In this document: positions 56,107-64,000 of the stretch, one piece after another
Layout of the letters: every line of letters begins with the position of its first letter
Position numbering within the stretch: position 1 is the first letter of the stretch
Assembly (NCBI GenBank): GCA_035448825.1
Contig: DAOTJS010000011.1
Coordinates: 5,797 to 69,796, forward strand
Length of the DNA: 64,000 bases
Reading direction: 5' to 3'
From: JAGNGI01 sp035448825
GTDB lineage: Bacteria > Fidelibacterota > UBA2242
Notes under the pieces: model-generated
What the model was told of the DNA's origin: nothing
Database searches by the model: none
What the model saw: only the letters and a program-made list of their open reading frames with translations
Made by a program: the position numbers and the translations under genes

Positions 56107-57297
56107 TTGAAAAAGAGAATCGGAATATTGACGGGTGGCGGCGATGTACCGGGTCTGAATCCGGCCATTCGCGGTATTACTTTAAGAGCATTGAAAGAGG
56201 GCTTTGAGGTTATTGGTATCCGGCGCGGTTGGGCGGGAATGATCAATATCATTCGGGATAAAGATGCTGACAATAGTCAGAATTTCATAGTACTTAATCA
56301 GGAAATCGTCAACAAGGCCGGTCGAACCGGTGGGACATTTTTACATACTTCCCGCACACGGCCAAGCCACGTGAAACTGGATACAGTACCAGAGCATTTG
56401 CGGGATAAATATACGGCTGAGGTTAATGATCTAACGCCTGAAGTATTGAAAAACCTGGATTTTCTCGGAATTGATTACCTGATTCCGATCGGCGGGGATG
56501 ATACTCTGAGTTATGGTGTCACATTGCATAAGGCGGGCATTAAGGTGATTGGCATTCCGAAAACGATGGATAATGACGTGCCCGGCACGGATTATTGCAT
56601 TGGTTTTAGCACTTGTGTGACACGGACGCTGGAATTGACCCATAGTCTGCGCACTTCAGCCGGTTCGCATGAACGTTTTCTGGTAATCGAAGTTTTTGGA
56701 CGATATGCCGGATTTTCAGCTTTGCTCCCAACTCTAGCGGGAGCCGCCAACCGCTGTGTCATTCCTGAGTACAAATTCGATATGGAGCGTTTAGCCGAAC
56801 TATTGGTGGAGGATCGCTTTACTAATCCCAGTCGTTATTCGGTAGTCCTGGTTTCGGAAGGTGCTATGATGCAGAATCAAGATCAGATGATGTTCCAGAG
56901 TGAAGAAACCGATGCCTTCGGTCATAAAAAACTTGGCGGAATAGGTGATATTGTTTCTAAGCAACTTAAAGACTTATCCGGAAAATATAATAATGGTCAT
57001 AAGATCAACGTCATCAGCCAGAAACTCGGTTACTTGGTGCGATGCGGCGATCCGGATGCCCTCGATTCGATCGTGCCGATGGCTTATGGCAACATTGCCT
57101 TTGAGCTGATTATGAATGGGAAATCCGGTCTGTTGGTCAACCTGCGTAATGGTGTTTATGGACACACTGATCTGGAAGTTGTCACCAGTACCAAGAAAGT
57201 AGTAGATGTCGAAAAATTTTATGAAACGGATCGCCTGCGTCCTAAGTATAAGAGTTTTGAAAACAAACCGTTTTTTATCATGACCAGTGACAAATAA
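56107..57297 (+). CDS. 6-phosphofructokinase, pyrophosphate-type signatures
   Basis: Phosphorylates fructose 6-phosphate. The 396-residue protein has GGGDVPGLNPAIRG near the start, IPIGGDDTLSYG (about 121-132) and IPKTMDNDVPGTDYCIGF (about 150-167). The second Asp in GGDD and the Lys in PKTMDND are the residues that favour pyrophosphate over ATP as donor in the family, where ATP enzymes have GGDG and PGTxDND. The enzyme is thus probably reversible and PPi-dependent. Start TTG with AAGGAG. A terminator follows, so it is separated from the downstream PFOR. Confidence 0.88.
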   Translation: MKKRIGILTGGGDVPGLNPAIRGITLRALKEGFEVIGIRRGWAGMINIIRDKDADNSQNFIVLNQEIVNKAGRTGGTFLHTSRTRPSHVKLDTVPEHLRDKYTAEVNDLTPEVLKNLDFLGIDYLIPIGGDDTLSYGVTLHKAGIKVIGIPKTMDNDVPGTDYCIGFSTCVTRTLELTHSLRTSAGSHERFLVIEVFGRYAGFSALLPTLAGAANRCVIPEYKFDMERLAELLVEDRFTNPSRYSVVLVSEGAMMQNQDQMMFQSEETDAFGHKKLGGIGDIVSKQLKDLSGKYNNGHKINVISQKLGYLVRCGDPDALDSIVPMAYGNIAFELIMNGKSGLLVNLRNGVYGHTDLEVVTSTKKVVDVEKFYETDRLRPKYKSFENKPFFIMTSDK

Positions 57298-57335
57298 AAA
57301 AGAATTCCCTCCTCCCTCCTCTCTATGAGGACACC

Positions 57336-57368
57336 GCAAAAGGGCAATCGTATGATTGCCCTTTTTGC
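57336..57368 (+). terminator. Intrinsic terminator after phosphofructokinase
   Basis: GCAAAAGGGCAATC, loop GTAT, GATTGCCCTTTTTGC, followed by TTTTTAAA. The stem is 14 pairs with one bulged T. The following 230 bases up to the PFOR gene hold a second small inverted repeat AACTTTC/GAAAGTT near 57.5 kb and no gene. Confidence 0.75.
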
Positions 57369-57598
57369 TTTTTAAAAAGTAAATTTATCTTGTGAATTCC
57401 GTCTCAAAAAGTATTTACCCCGTTGAGATTAAACTAGCAAATAAATTGGAAGAATTTCGGACAGATAGCGGTTGCTTTTCTGGGCATTTTGGTCGTAACT
57501 TTCTTTAGTTTTGAAAGTTATGAATTTACTAATTCAGAAAAGCCCCACAAGAATCCTAATAATTTTATAAACATTAAAATATTCAATGGAGAATTACC

Positions 57599-60500
57599 AT
57601 GTCTAAGACAATGAAAACTATGGATGGCAATACCGCGGCAACTCATATAGCCTATGCTTTGAGTGAAGTGGCCGCTATTTATCCGATTACACCATCGTCT
57701 GTGATGGGAGAATTGGCTGATGAATGGTCGGCGCAAGGACGGAAAAATATATTTGGGCAGCCACTGCGAGTGGTTGAAATGCAGAGTGAAGCCGGTGCGG
57801 CTGGAGCCGTGCATGGCAGTCTTTCAGCCGGAGCGTTGACTACAACTTTTACTGCTTCGCAGGGTCTTCTATTGATGATTCCTAATATGTTCAAGATTGC
57901 GGGTGAATTGATGCCAGCCGTATTTCATGTTTCCGCGCGCGCGGTAGCCGGGCAAGCGCTCTCGATTTACGGCGATCATTCGGACGTTATGGCTACCCGC
58001 ACGACCGGTTTCGGTTTAATGGCTTCCGGATCGGTGCAAGAAGTGATGGATTTATCACTAATTACTCATTTAGCTTCGCTGAAAGCCAGTTTGCCGTTTG
58101 TCAGTTTCTTCGACGGCTTTCGCACCAGTCACGAAATTCAGAAAATCGAAGTCATTGATTACGAAACGATTAAGTCCTTAGTTGATTTTGATGATATTGA
58201 TCGTTTCCGGGCGCGCTGTTTGAATCCGGAACATCCCCAACTGCGTGGCTCGGCTCAGAATCCGGACATCTTTTTCCAGGTAGCCGAATTGGCTAATAAA
58301 TATTATGACGCCATTCCTGAAATCGTCGCTGAAATGATGCGGAAAGTCGGGAAAGTCACCGGACGTCATTATAATTTGTTCGATTATGCTGGAGACCCCA
58401 ATGCCGAACGAGTAGTTGTTATAATGGGTTCTGGCTCCGAGACCGTTCAGGGCGTAGCTGAATATTTGAATGCCAGAGGCGAGAAAGTCGGCGTATTGAA
58501 AGTTCATCTGTATCGCCCATTCTCGGCTAAGCACTTTTTGGCGGCTCTGCCCAGAAGCGCCAAGCGGATAGCCGTGCTGGATCGCACCAAGGAGTCCGGC
58601 GCTTTCGGCGAACCGCTTTATACTGATGTCTGTGCCGTTTTACAAAAAGAAAAAGAAAATCGTCTAATCGTCGGCGGCCGTTACGGCGTCGGTCAGAAAG
58701 AATTTAATCCGGCAATGGCTAAAGCCGTTTTCGACAATCTGAAACTGCCTGAGCCGAAAAACGGTTTTACAGTTGGCATCGAAGACGATGTGACTTTCCG
58801 CAGTTTGCCGGTCACCGAAGATATTGACACTGTGCCGGAAGGAACCGTTCAATCTATTTTCTGGGGTTTCGGTTCGGATGGAACAGTCGGCGCCAATAAG
58901 GACGCGATTAAAATTATCGGTGATAATACCGATTTATACGCGCAGGGTTATTTTTCTTACGATTCGAAAAAATCGGGTGGTTTGACGGTCAGCTATTTGC
59001 GCTTCGGTCCGAAAGAATTACATACTCCCTATCGGATTAATCTGGCCGATTATGTCGCCTGCCACAAACAGAGTTACGTTAATAATTATGATATGCTGAT
59101 TAATCTTAAACCGGGCGGTATTTTCGTGCTGAATACACTCTGGGATGACAATGAACTCGACGCCAATTTACCAGCCGCTATGAAACGGGCGATTGCAACC
59201 AAGAAAGTTCGGTTCTATACGGTGGATGCCAATCGAATTGCCGGAGAAGTGGGACTCGGAGGTCGCATCAATATGGTAATGCAGACGGCTTTCTTCGCGC
59301 TGTCCAAGGTTTTACCTTTCGAGGAAGCCATTAAGCACTTGAAAAATGCGATCCAAAAAACTTACGGCGCCAAGGGTGAAAAAATCGTCCAGATGAACTG
59401 GCAGGCTGTAGATTCGGCCATCAATGCCATTCATGAAGTTAAATATCCGGCGTCTTGGGCAGATGCTAAAGAAACTGCCGAACCGCCAAAACCTTTGCCG
59501 GATTTTGTTAAAAAAGTTTTACAGCCGATTAATGCTTTTAATGGCGATAATTTGCCCAGCGGCGTCTTCACGCCGGGTGGCATTTTCCCAACGGCAACTA
59601 GTAAATATGAAAAGCGCGGAATCGCCATTGATGTTCCTGAGTGGATCAAGGAGAACTGCACCCAATGCAATCAGTGCAGTTTTGTCTGCCCGCATGCCGT
59701 GATTCGTCCGGTACTGGTTACTCCGGAAGAAAAGGCTAAAGCGCCCAAGACTTTTGAAACCATTAAAGCCATAGGCAAAGGCCTCGAAAATTACGAGTAT
59801 CGGATGCAGGTCTCGGTGCTGGATTGCACCGGTTGCGGTAACTGTGCCGATGTCTGCCCGGGACGCAAAAATGAAAAAGCCCTGGTGATGAAGCCGTTTG
59901 AGTCGCAGCTAGAACAGAAAGAAAACTGGGAATACTTTGAGACCATTCCGGTCAAGGCTAACGCGATGCGGAAAGATACCATCAAGGGTAGTCAATTCCA
60001 GCAACCGCTATTTGAATTTTCCGGCGCCTGCGGAGGTTGCGGAGAAACACCTTATCTCAAAGTCATCACTCAGTTATTCGGCGATCGGATGATCATTGCG
60101 AATGCCACCGGTTGCTCGTCAATTTATAGCGGCAGTGTGGTTTGTCCCTATTCAGTCAATGAAAAAGGACACGGGCCGGCCTGGGCTAACTCCCTCTTTG
60201 AAGACAATGCCGAATATGGCTTTGGAATGGCTTTAGCTACTATTCAACGCCGTGAGCATCTGGCTGAAATTATTAGTGAAGCACTCAAATCTGCCGATGG
60301 TGAACTGTCAGAAGCTTTTAAGGCCTGGCTGGACGGTAAAGACGATGCCGACCTCTCGCGCGAAGCGGGCGATCATATCAAAGCCGCTCTGACTGATAAA
60401 TGGGAAGGCAATAAGCTATTGACTGAAATCTGGAAAAATCGCGATATATTGACTAAAAAATCAATCTGGATTGTCGGCGGAGACGGCTGGGCTTATGATA

Positions 60501-61105
60501 TTGGCTATGGTGGGCTCGATCACGTTATTGCTATGGGATATGACGTCAATATTCTGGTGCTCGATACGGAAGTCTATTCCAATACCGGTGGGCAGTCGTC
60601 AAAAGCGACTCCATTAGGTTCGGTAGCCAAATTTGCTTACTCCGGCAAAAAGACTTCCAAAAAAGACCTTGGAATGTTAGCGATTAATTATAAAAACGTC
60701 TATGTGGCTTCGGTGGCGATGGGCGCCAGCGCTAACCAATTCTTGAAATCCGCGTTGGAAGCCGAGAAATATCCGGGTCCTTCTTTGATTATTGCGTATT
60801 GTCCCTGCATAAATCATGGTATTTACAAGGGAATGCTCTCTCAGGAAGAATCCAGACAAGCCGTCGAATGTGGTTATTGGCCGCTTTATCGGTATAATCC
60901 TTTACTAAAAGCCGAAGGTAAAAATCCATTCCTGCTCGAGAGCAAAGAACCTAATGGAAAGCTAATGGAATTTTTAGATGGCGAAGTGCGCTTTGCCACT
61001 CTCAAGAAGTCTTTCCCAGCTGAATCCGAGAGGTTGCGAAAAGGCCTGGCTGAAGAAGTCATAGAGCGCTATCAGAAATATAAGCGAATGGCGGAAGGAA
61101 GCTAA
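57599..61105 (+). CDS. nifJ: Pyruvate:ferredoxin (flavodoxin) oxidoreductase, single chain
   Basis: Oxidises pyruvate to acetyl-CoA and CO2 with reduction of ferredoxin, central to anaerobic energy metabolism. The 1168-residue single-chain form has all domains in order: pyruvate/TPP domain I (AYALSEVAAIYPITPSS), domain II, the linker with TVGANKDAIKIIG, two 4Fe-4S motifs CTQCNQCSFVCPHAV and CTGCGNCADVCPGR (about 690-760), the proximal-cluster Cys pair in CGGCGETPY, and the TPP-binding GGDGWAYDIGYGGLDH followed by DTEVYSNTGGQSSKATP. GGAG precedes the ATG. No residue loss is apparent. Confidence 0.96.
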   Translation: MSKTMKTMDGNTAATHIAYALSEVAAIYPITPSSVMGELADEWSAQGRKNIFGQPLRVVEMQSEAGAAGAVHGSLSAGALTTTFTASQGLLLMIPNMFKIAGELMPAVFHVSARAVAGQALSIYGDHSDVMATRTTGFGLMASGSVQEVMDLSLITHLASLKASLPFVSFFDGFRTSHEIQKIEVIDYETIKSLVDFDDIDRFRARCLNPEHPQLRGSAQNPDIFFQVAELANKYYDAIPEIVAEMMRKVGKVTGRHYNLFDYAGDPNAERVVVIMGSGSETVQGVAEYLNARGEKVGVLKVHLYRPFSAKHFLAALPRSAKRIAVLDRTKESGAFGEPLYTDVCAVLQKEKENRLIVGGRYGVGQKEFNPAMAKAVFDNLKLPEPKNGFTVGIEDDVTFRSLPVTEDIDTVPEGTVQSIFWGFGSDGTVGANKDAIKIIGDNTDLYAQGYFSYDSKKSGGLTVSYLRFGPKELHTPYRINLADYVACHKQSYVNNYDMLINLKPGGIFVLNTLWDDNELDANLPAAMKRAIATKKVRFYTVDANRIAGEVGLGGRINMVMQTAFFALSKVLPFEEAIKHLKNAIQKTYGAKGEKIVQMNWQAVDSAINAIHEVKYPASWADAKETAEPPKPLPDFVKKVLQPINAFNGDNLPSGVFTPGGIFPTATSKYEKRGIAIDVPEWIKENCTQCNQCSFVCPHAVIRPVLVTPEEKAKAPKTFETIKAIGKGLENYEYRMQVSVLDCTGCGNCADVCPGRKNEKALVMKPFESQLEQKENWEYFETIPVKANAMRKDTIKGSQFQQPLFEFSGACGGCGETPYLKVITQLFGDRMIIANATGCSSIYSGSVVCPYSVNEKGHGPAWANSLFEDNAEYGFGMALATIQRREHLAEIISEALKSADGELSEAFKAWLDGKDDADLSREAGDHIKAALTDKWEGNKLLTEIWKNRDILTKKSIWIVGGDGWAYDIGYGGLDHVIAMGYDVNILVLDTEVYSNTGGQSSKATPLGSVAKFAYSGKKTSKKDLGMLAINYKNVYVASVAMGASANQFLKSALEAEKYPGPSLIIAYCPCINHGIYKGMLSQEESRQAVECGYWPLYRYNPLLKAEGKNPFLLESKEPNGKLMEFLDGEVRFATLKKSFPAESERLRKGLAEEVIERYQKYKRMAEGS

Positions 61106-61142
61106 GTGTAATATAACTATGCTAATGAAAAAGGGTGCTCTG

Positions 61143-61172
61143 GAATTAAGTTCTTTTAAGTACTTTTAAGAA
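61143..61172. repeat. Phased CTTAAAAGTA repeats, reverse block
   Basis: Read on the minus strand this is CTTAAAAGTA, CTTAAAAGAA, CTTAATT with a 10-bp period, the same motif family as 15321-15360. It stands 38 bases after the PFOR stop. Confidence 0.5.
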
Positions 61173-61280
61173 ATTGGCATGTCAGAAAATCAATTTAGCT
61201 CCACTCGCGACGGGTCGGAAATTGGTTTGGCCCGTTTTCACTGAAACACATTGGATTCTATTTGATTTTATCAAAAGAAT

Positions 61281-61340
61281 TAGGCATTTAATAGCACTTA
61301 TTAGCACTTAAAAGCACTTACTTGCGCTTATTAGCACTTT
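61281..61340. repeat. Six phased 10-bp AGCACTTA repeats
   Basis: Six successive ten-mers: TAGGCATTTA, ATAGCACTTA, TTAGCACTTA, AAAGCACTTA, CTTGCGCTTA, TTAGCACTTT. Exact 10-base period with drift in the flanking two or three bases. With the reverse block at 61143 the arrangement mirrors that at 15269-15365. The rest of the 349-base gap shows no gene. Confidence 0.7.
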
Positions 61341-61454
61341 CCTGCAATCATGCAATTGAAAATAAGCCCGTTTTTACGGAACATTTGCTCTTCAATTAGT
61401 GTTGTGATTGACCGACTATGTTGGTAAATTGACGAGCATTTTAAAAGTTTCATT

Positions 61455-62897
61455 ATGACATCTCTCAATTCTCTATTTACTTCAGACGATCCATTGTCCG
61501 ACATTTTAAAGAAAATCTCCGCGGTTGCCGAGCGCAATCAGAAGCGCGTCTTTCTAGTGGGCGGCGTGGTGCGTGACCGGTTGCTGGGAATTGATACTAA
61601 AGATATTGATATTTCAGTCATCGGCAACGGTATAGAATTTGCCCATCAGCTGGCAAAAAGCCTGAAAGTTGATAACGTCATTGAATATCCGCGCTTTGGA
61701 ACGGCTATGGTACCTTATCATGATAAACTGATCGAAGTTGCTACGGCGCGGATGGAGGAGTATGAAAATTCGTCGCGCAAGCCACAGATTACCGAAAGCA
61801 GCTTACGCGATGATTTAGCCCGCCGTGATTTTACTATCAACGCAATGGCGCTTTCTTTGAATCGGGAGAATTACCTAGAGTTGACGGATTTTTTCGAAGG
61901 TTTAAAAGACCTCAACGCCGGAATCATTCGCACTCCGCTGGACCCGATTACCACTTTTTCCGAAGACCCGCTGAGAATGCTGAGAGCCGTTCGTTTCGCC
62001 ACTCAGTTGAACTTTCGGATCGAGCCCAATACTTTCAAAGCTATAGAGCAGGTCCGTGAGCGAATCAAAATTATATCGCAGGAACGCATCACCGATGAAG
62101 TTACCAAAATTTTGATGGTGTCAGAAAGCCCCTCGCGCGGTTTTGAACTGCTGCAGGAATCTACTCTGCTGGATTTGATTCTACCGGAAATCGCGGCTCT
62201 TGATGGAGTTGATCAACGCAACGGCTATCATCATAAAGATGTTTTTAAGCATACTTTACAGGTGCTGGACAATATTGCCCAGGTGAGTTCAAAATTTGAA
62301 TTGCGTCTGACGGCTCTCTTGCATGACGTAGCCAAGCCTTTAACCAAGCAATTTTTTCCCGACAAGGGCTGGACGTTTTACGGGCATGAAGAATTGGGCG
62401 CGCAAATGATTGGTGAAATCGGGAAGCGACTCCGCTTACCGAACAAAACAATCGAATACGCCGCCAAACTGACTCGTTTACATTTGCGACCGATCGCCAT
62501 TGCTTCGGAAGGGATTACCGACAGCGCCGTGCGACGCCTTATCGTCGAAGCCGGAGAAGAATTAGATGATTTAATATTGCTGTGCCGGGCAGACATTACC
62601 TCAAAAAATGTTCAGAAGGTTGAAACCTATCGAGCCAATTTTGACCGGGTCGTCAATCTAATCGAGAGCGTGCGGGAAAAAGACCGTCTGCGGGCTTTCC
62701 AATCGCCGGTACGCGGAGAGGAAATTATGCGGTTCTGTAATCTGCCACCCGGGCCAGCGGTAGGATTTATCAAATCGGCGATCGAGGAAGCGATTCTTGA
62801 GGGTGAAATTGACAATACTTATGACGCAGCGCACACTTTTCTGGAAAGAAATTGGGCTGAATTGCTTAAAAAATTCAACTTAAAGCGGAAAGCCTGA
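61455..62897 (+). CDS. CCA tRNA nucleotidyltransferase / poly(A) polymerase family with HD domain
   Basis: A class II nucleotidyltransferase of 480 residues. The catalytic head is VFLVGGVVRDRLLGIDTKDIDISVIG (about 33-58) with the two metal-binding Asp in DIDIS, followed by RRDFTINAMAL and DPLRMLRAVRFATQL. An HD domain (about 255-370) has GYHHKDVFKHTLQVL and LTALLHDVAKP. Because the tRNA-Phe in this window lacks encoded CCA, CCA addition is required in this organism and this enzyme is a candidate, though A-adding or poly(A) activity cannot be excluded. Confidence 0.85.
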   Translation: MTSLNSLFTSDDPLSDILKKISAVAERNQKRVFLVGGVVRDRLLGIDTKDIDISVIGNGIEFAHQLAKSLKVDNVIEYPRFGTAMVPYHDKLIEVATARMEEYENSSRKPQITESSLRDDLARRDFTINAMALSLNRENYLELTDFFEGLKDLNAGIIRTPLDPITTFSEDPLRMLRAVRFATQLNFRIEPNTFKAIEQVRERIKIISQERITDEVTKILMVSESPSRGFELLQESTLLDLILPEIAALDGVDQRNGYHHKDVFKHTLQVLDNIAQVSSKFELRLTALLHDVAKPLTKQFFPDKGWTFYGHEELGAQMIGEIGKRLRLPNKTIEYAAKLTRLHLRPIAIASEGITDSAVRRLIVEAGEELDDLILLCRADITSKNVQKVETYRANFDRVVNLIESVREKDRLRAFQSPVRGEEIMRFCNLPPGPAVGFIKSAIEEAILEGEIDNTYDAAHTFLERNWAELLKKFNLKRKA

Positions 62898-62961
62898 CAA
62901 CCTTTAGAATGTTCATTTATCTAAAACACGAGTTTTTATCACCAATGGAGCGAAAATCAAA

Positions 62962-63657
62962 ATGAGCGAGGATATAAACAAGACTATTTTTAGTAAAATA
63001 ATTTCAATTTTCTGGGAACCATCGGCAACCTTCCGGGCTCTAGCAGTCAAAACCGGCTGGCTGGATATTGTCGTGCCGGTTCTGCTTGTCCTTCTGGTAG
63101 CGCTGGCAGGAATGCCATACGTCACGCCGCTAACGGTTGAGGAGCAGAAAGATTATATCGCCCGGAGTGAGCGACTTACCGAGGAACAAAAAGCACTGGC
63201 TTACGACCGAATAGATCAGCAAGCCGGTTCGGCTCGCGCTTATATCACCAGTGCCGTTTTCATCGTGGTGCGAACCGCCGTAGTGGCGGGAGTTTTGATT
63301 TTAGTCAGCAATTTTTTATTTGGCGGCGAAGTCAAGTATAAAAGTATGCTGGCGGTGAGCGCTTATGCAAGTTTGGTGGACATTATCGCTAATGCGGTAA
63401 AAGTTCCACTGATGTTGTCTCAGCAGACTGTGCGGATTTATACCAGCCCGGCCGTATTTCTCCAGGACGATTCTACTTTCTGGTTCCGGCTTTTCGCCAA
63501 TCTCGATCTTTTTGTTCTCTGGAAAGTGATTTTGCTGGGTATTGGTGTGGGAGTTGTATCTAAGGTAAAAACCAGTAAGAGTATCTGGACAATTTTTATC
63601 TGCTGGCTGATTTATTGTCTGGCAGTTGCCGGTATAGGTGGCCTGGCAAAAATATAA
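62962..63657 (+). CDS. YIP1-family membrane protein
   Basis: A 231-residue inner-membrane protein with about five hydrophobic segments. The N terminus (IISIFWEPSATFRALAVKTGWLDIVVPVLLVLL, in parts) and the block LVSNFLFGGEVKYKSMLAVSAYASLV are typical of bacterial YIP1-like proteins. They often precede TolC, HlyD and ABC efflux genes in FCB-type genomes, and the next gene here is a TolC homologue, so a link with export is likely. The molecular role is unknown. Confidence 0.75.
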   Translation: MSEDINKTIFSKIISIFWEPSATFRALAVKTGWLDIVVPVLLVLLVALAGMPYVTPLTVEEQKDYIARSERLTEEQKALAYDRIDQQAGSARAYITSAVFIVVRTAVVAGVLILVSNFLFGGEVKYKSMLAVSAYASLVDIIANAVKVPLMLSQQTVRIYTSPAVFLQDDSTFWFRLFANLDLFVLWKVILLGIGVGVVSKVKTSKSIWTIFICWLIYCLAVAGIGGLAKI

Positions 63658-63678
63658 AATAGGTTTAAGTTGGTAGGT

Positions 63679-64000
63679 ATGAAAAGAGTAATTTTTATTT
63701 TGTTAATTGGTCAAATGCTGATGTACGGTGCCGATTCATTATCATTAAAAGATTGTATAAAATTGGCAATATCGCAAAATCAGGACTTGAAAATAAGCGA
63801 TAAGCAATTGCAAATGGCAGAAGAAGGTATCCGATCTTCTTATAGCACTGTTTTGCCGTCCGTCAGTTTCGATTATTCAGCGACTAGATCCACTGTAGGA
63901 GCAGGTGAACGATTCTACCAGGGGGTTTACATTCCGACTAACGATACGTCTTCCAATTATTTCAGCACGGGGCTTTCTCTCAATCAGAATCTTTACAATG
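63679..64000 (+). CDS. TolC-family outer membrane protein (5' part)
   Basis: The frame runs off the window after about 107 codons. It begins with a signal peptide (MKRVIFILLIGQMLMYG), then SLSLKDCIKLAISQNQDLKISDKQLQMAEEGIRSS and SVSFDYSATRS, the usual start of an outer-membrane efflux protein, where a first helix pair leads to a beta-strand. GGTAGG lies before the ATG, 21 bases after the YIP1 gene. It probably forms the exit duct of an efflux system encoded further on. Confidence 0.8.
   Translation, partial: MKRVIFILLIGQMLMYGADSLSLKDCIKLAISQNQDLKISDKQLQMAEEGIRSSYSTVLPSVSFDYSATRSTVGAGERFYQGVYIPTNDTSSNYFSTGLSLNQNLYN

Overview
The window looks like a chromosomal segment from an anaerobic, Gram-negative-type bacterium of moderate G+C. 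Anaerobic metabolism is suggested by a single-chain pyruvate:ferredoxin oxidoreductase beside a phosphofructokinase with pyrophosphate-type signatures. A two-membrane envelope is suggested by GmhA, Spy-like periplasmic proteins and a TolC-type protein. A bacterial geranylgeranylglyceryl phosphate synthase and a fused isoprenol kinase recall uncultured phyla of the FCB group. That placement is inference; no rRNA is present. Layout: 0.07-12.0 kb is a long minus-strand housekeeping run (efp, accB, accC, gcvH, gcvPA, GGGP synthase, gmhA, xerD, site-2 protease, a tiny membrane protein, ftcD), followed after a repeat-rich gap by mutL-miaA. 12.1-15.2 kb has a PHP-type hydrolase and a 7TM-PAS sensor without a kinase. 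15.4-19.3 kb is a lipA-lipB-lpd-nfo cluster. 19.5-24.7 kb is a scarred region: two tandem TPR genes, each preceded by a 19-codon leader ORF, two relics of integrase 3' ends, a transposase relic, an 11-bp repeat array and six 98-bp repeats built on the 3' part of tRNA-Phe. From about 24.7 to 33.0 kb lies an 8.3-kb integrative element inserted at the 3' end of tRNA-Phe(GAA). It carries integrase, an excisionase-like protein, a DNA methyltransferase, a phage O-like initiator, a DnaB-like helicase, a putative regulator, an origin-like repeat region and one cargo gene for a secreted ankyrin-trypsin protein. No capsid, terminase, relaxase or conjugation gene is visible. The tRNA-Phe 5' end is followed by three 89-115-bp repeats of its own 5' end and leader. 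From 33.5 kb onward the chromosome resumes: addA and addB flank a polyprenol-kinase/DUF92 fusion, then a POT peptide transporter, an RRM protein, a sigma/anti-sigma/Spy operon ending in a divergent NadC homologue, an AraC-regulated corrinoid methyl-transfer operon, a lone 2-oxoacid dehydrogenase acyltransferase domain, a glutamate symporter, PPi-type PFK, PFOR, a CCA-type nucleotidyltransferase, a YIP1 protein and the start of a TolC-family gene. The most unusual material is (i) the tRNA-Phe element with tRNA-derived arrays on both sides, (ii) several unrelated 8-11-bp drifting phased repeat arrays in intergenic DNA, one family occurring at two distant loci with the same architecture, (iii) the twin TPR genes with ATGA-coupled leader ORFs, and (iv) the co-occurrence of archaeal-type ether-lipid and isoprenol-salvage enzymes. 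All functions are read from sequence motifs alone; no database search was run.
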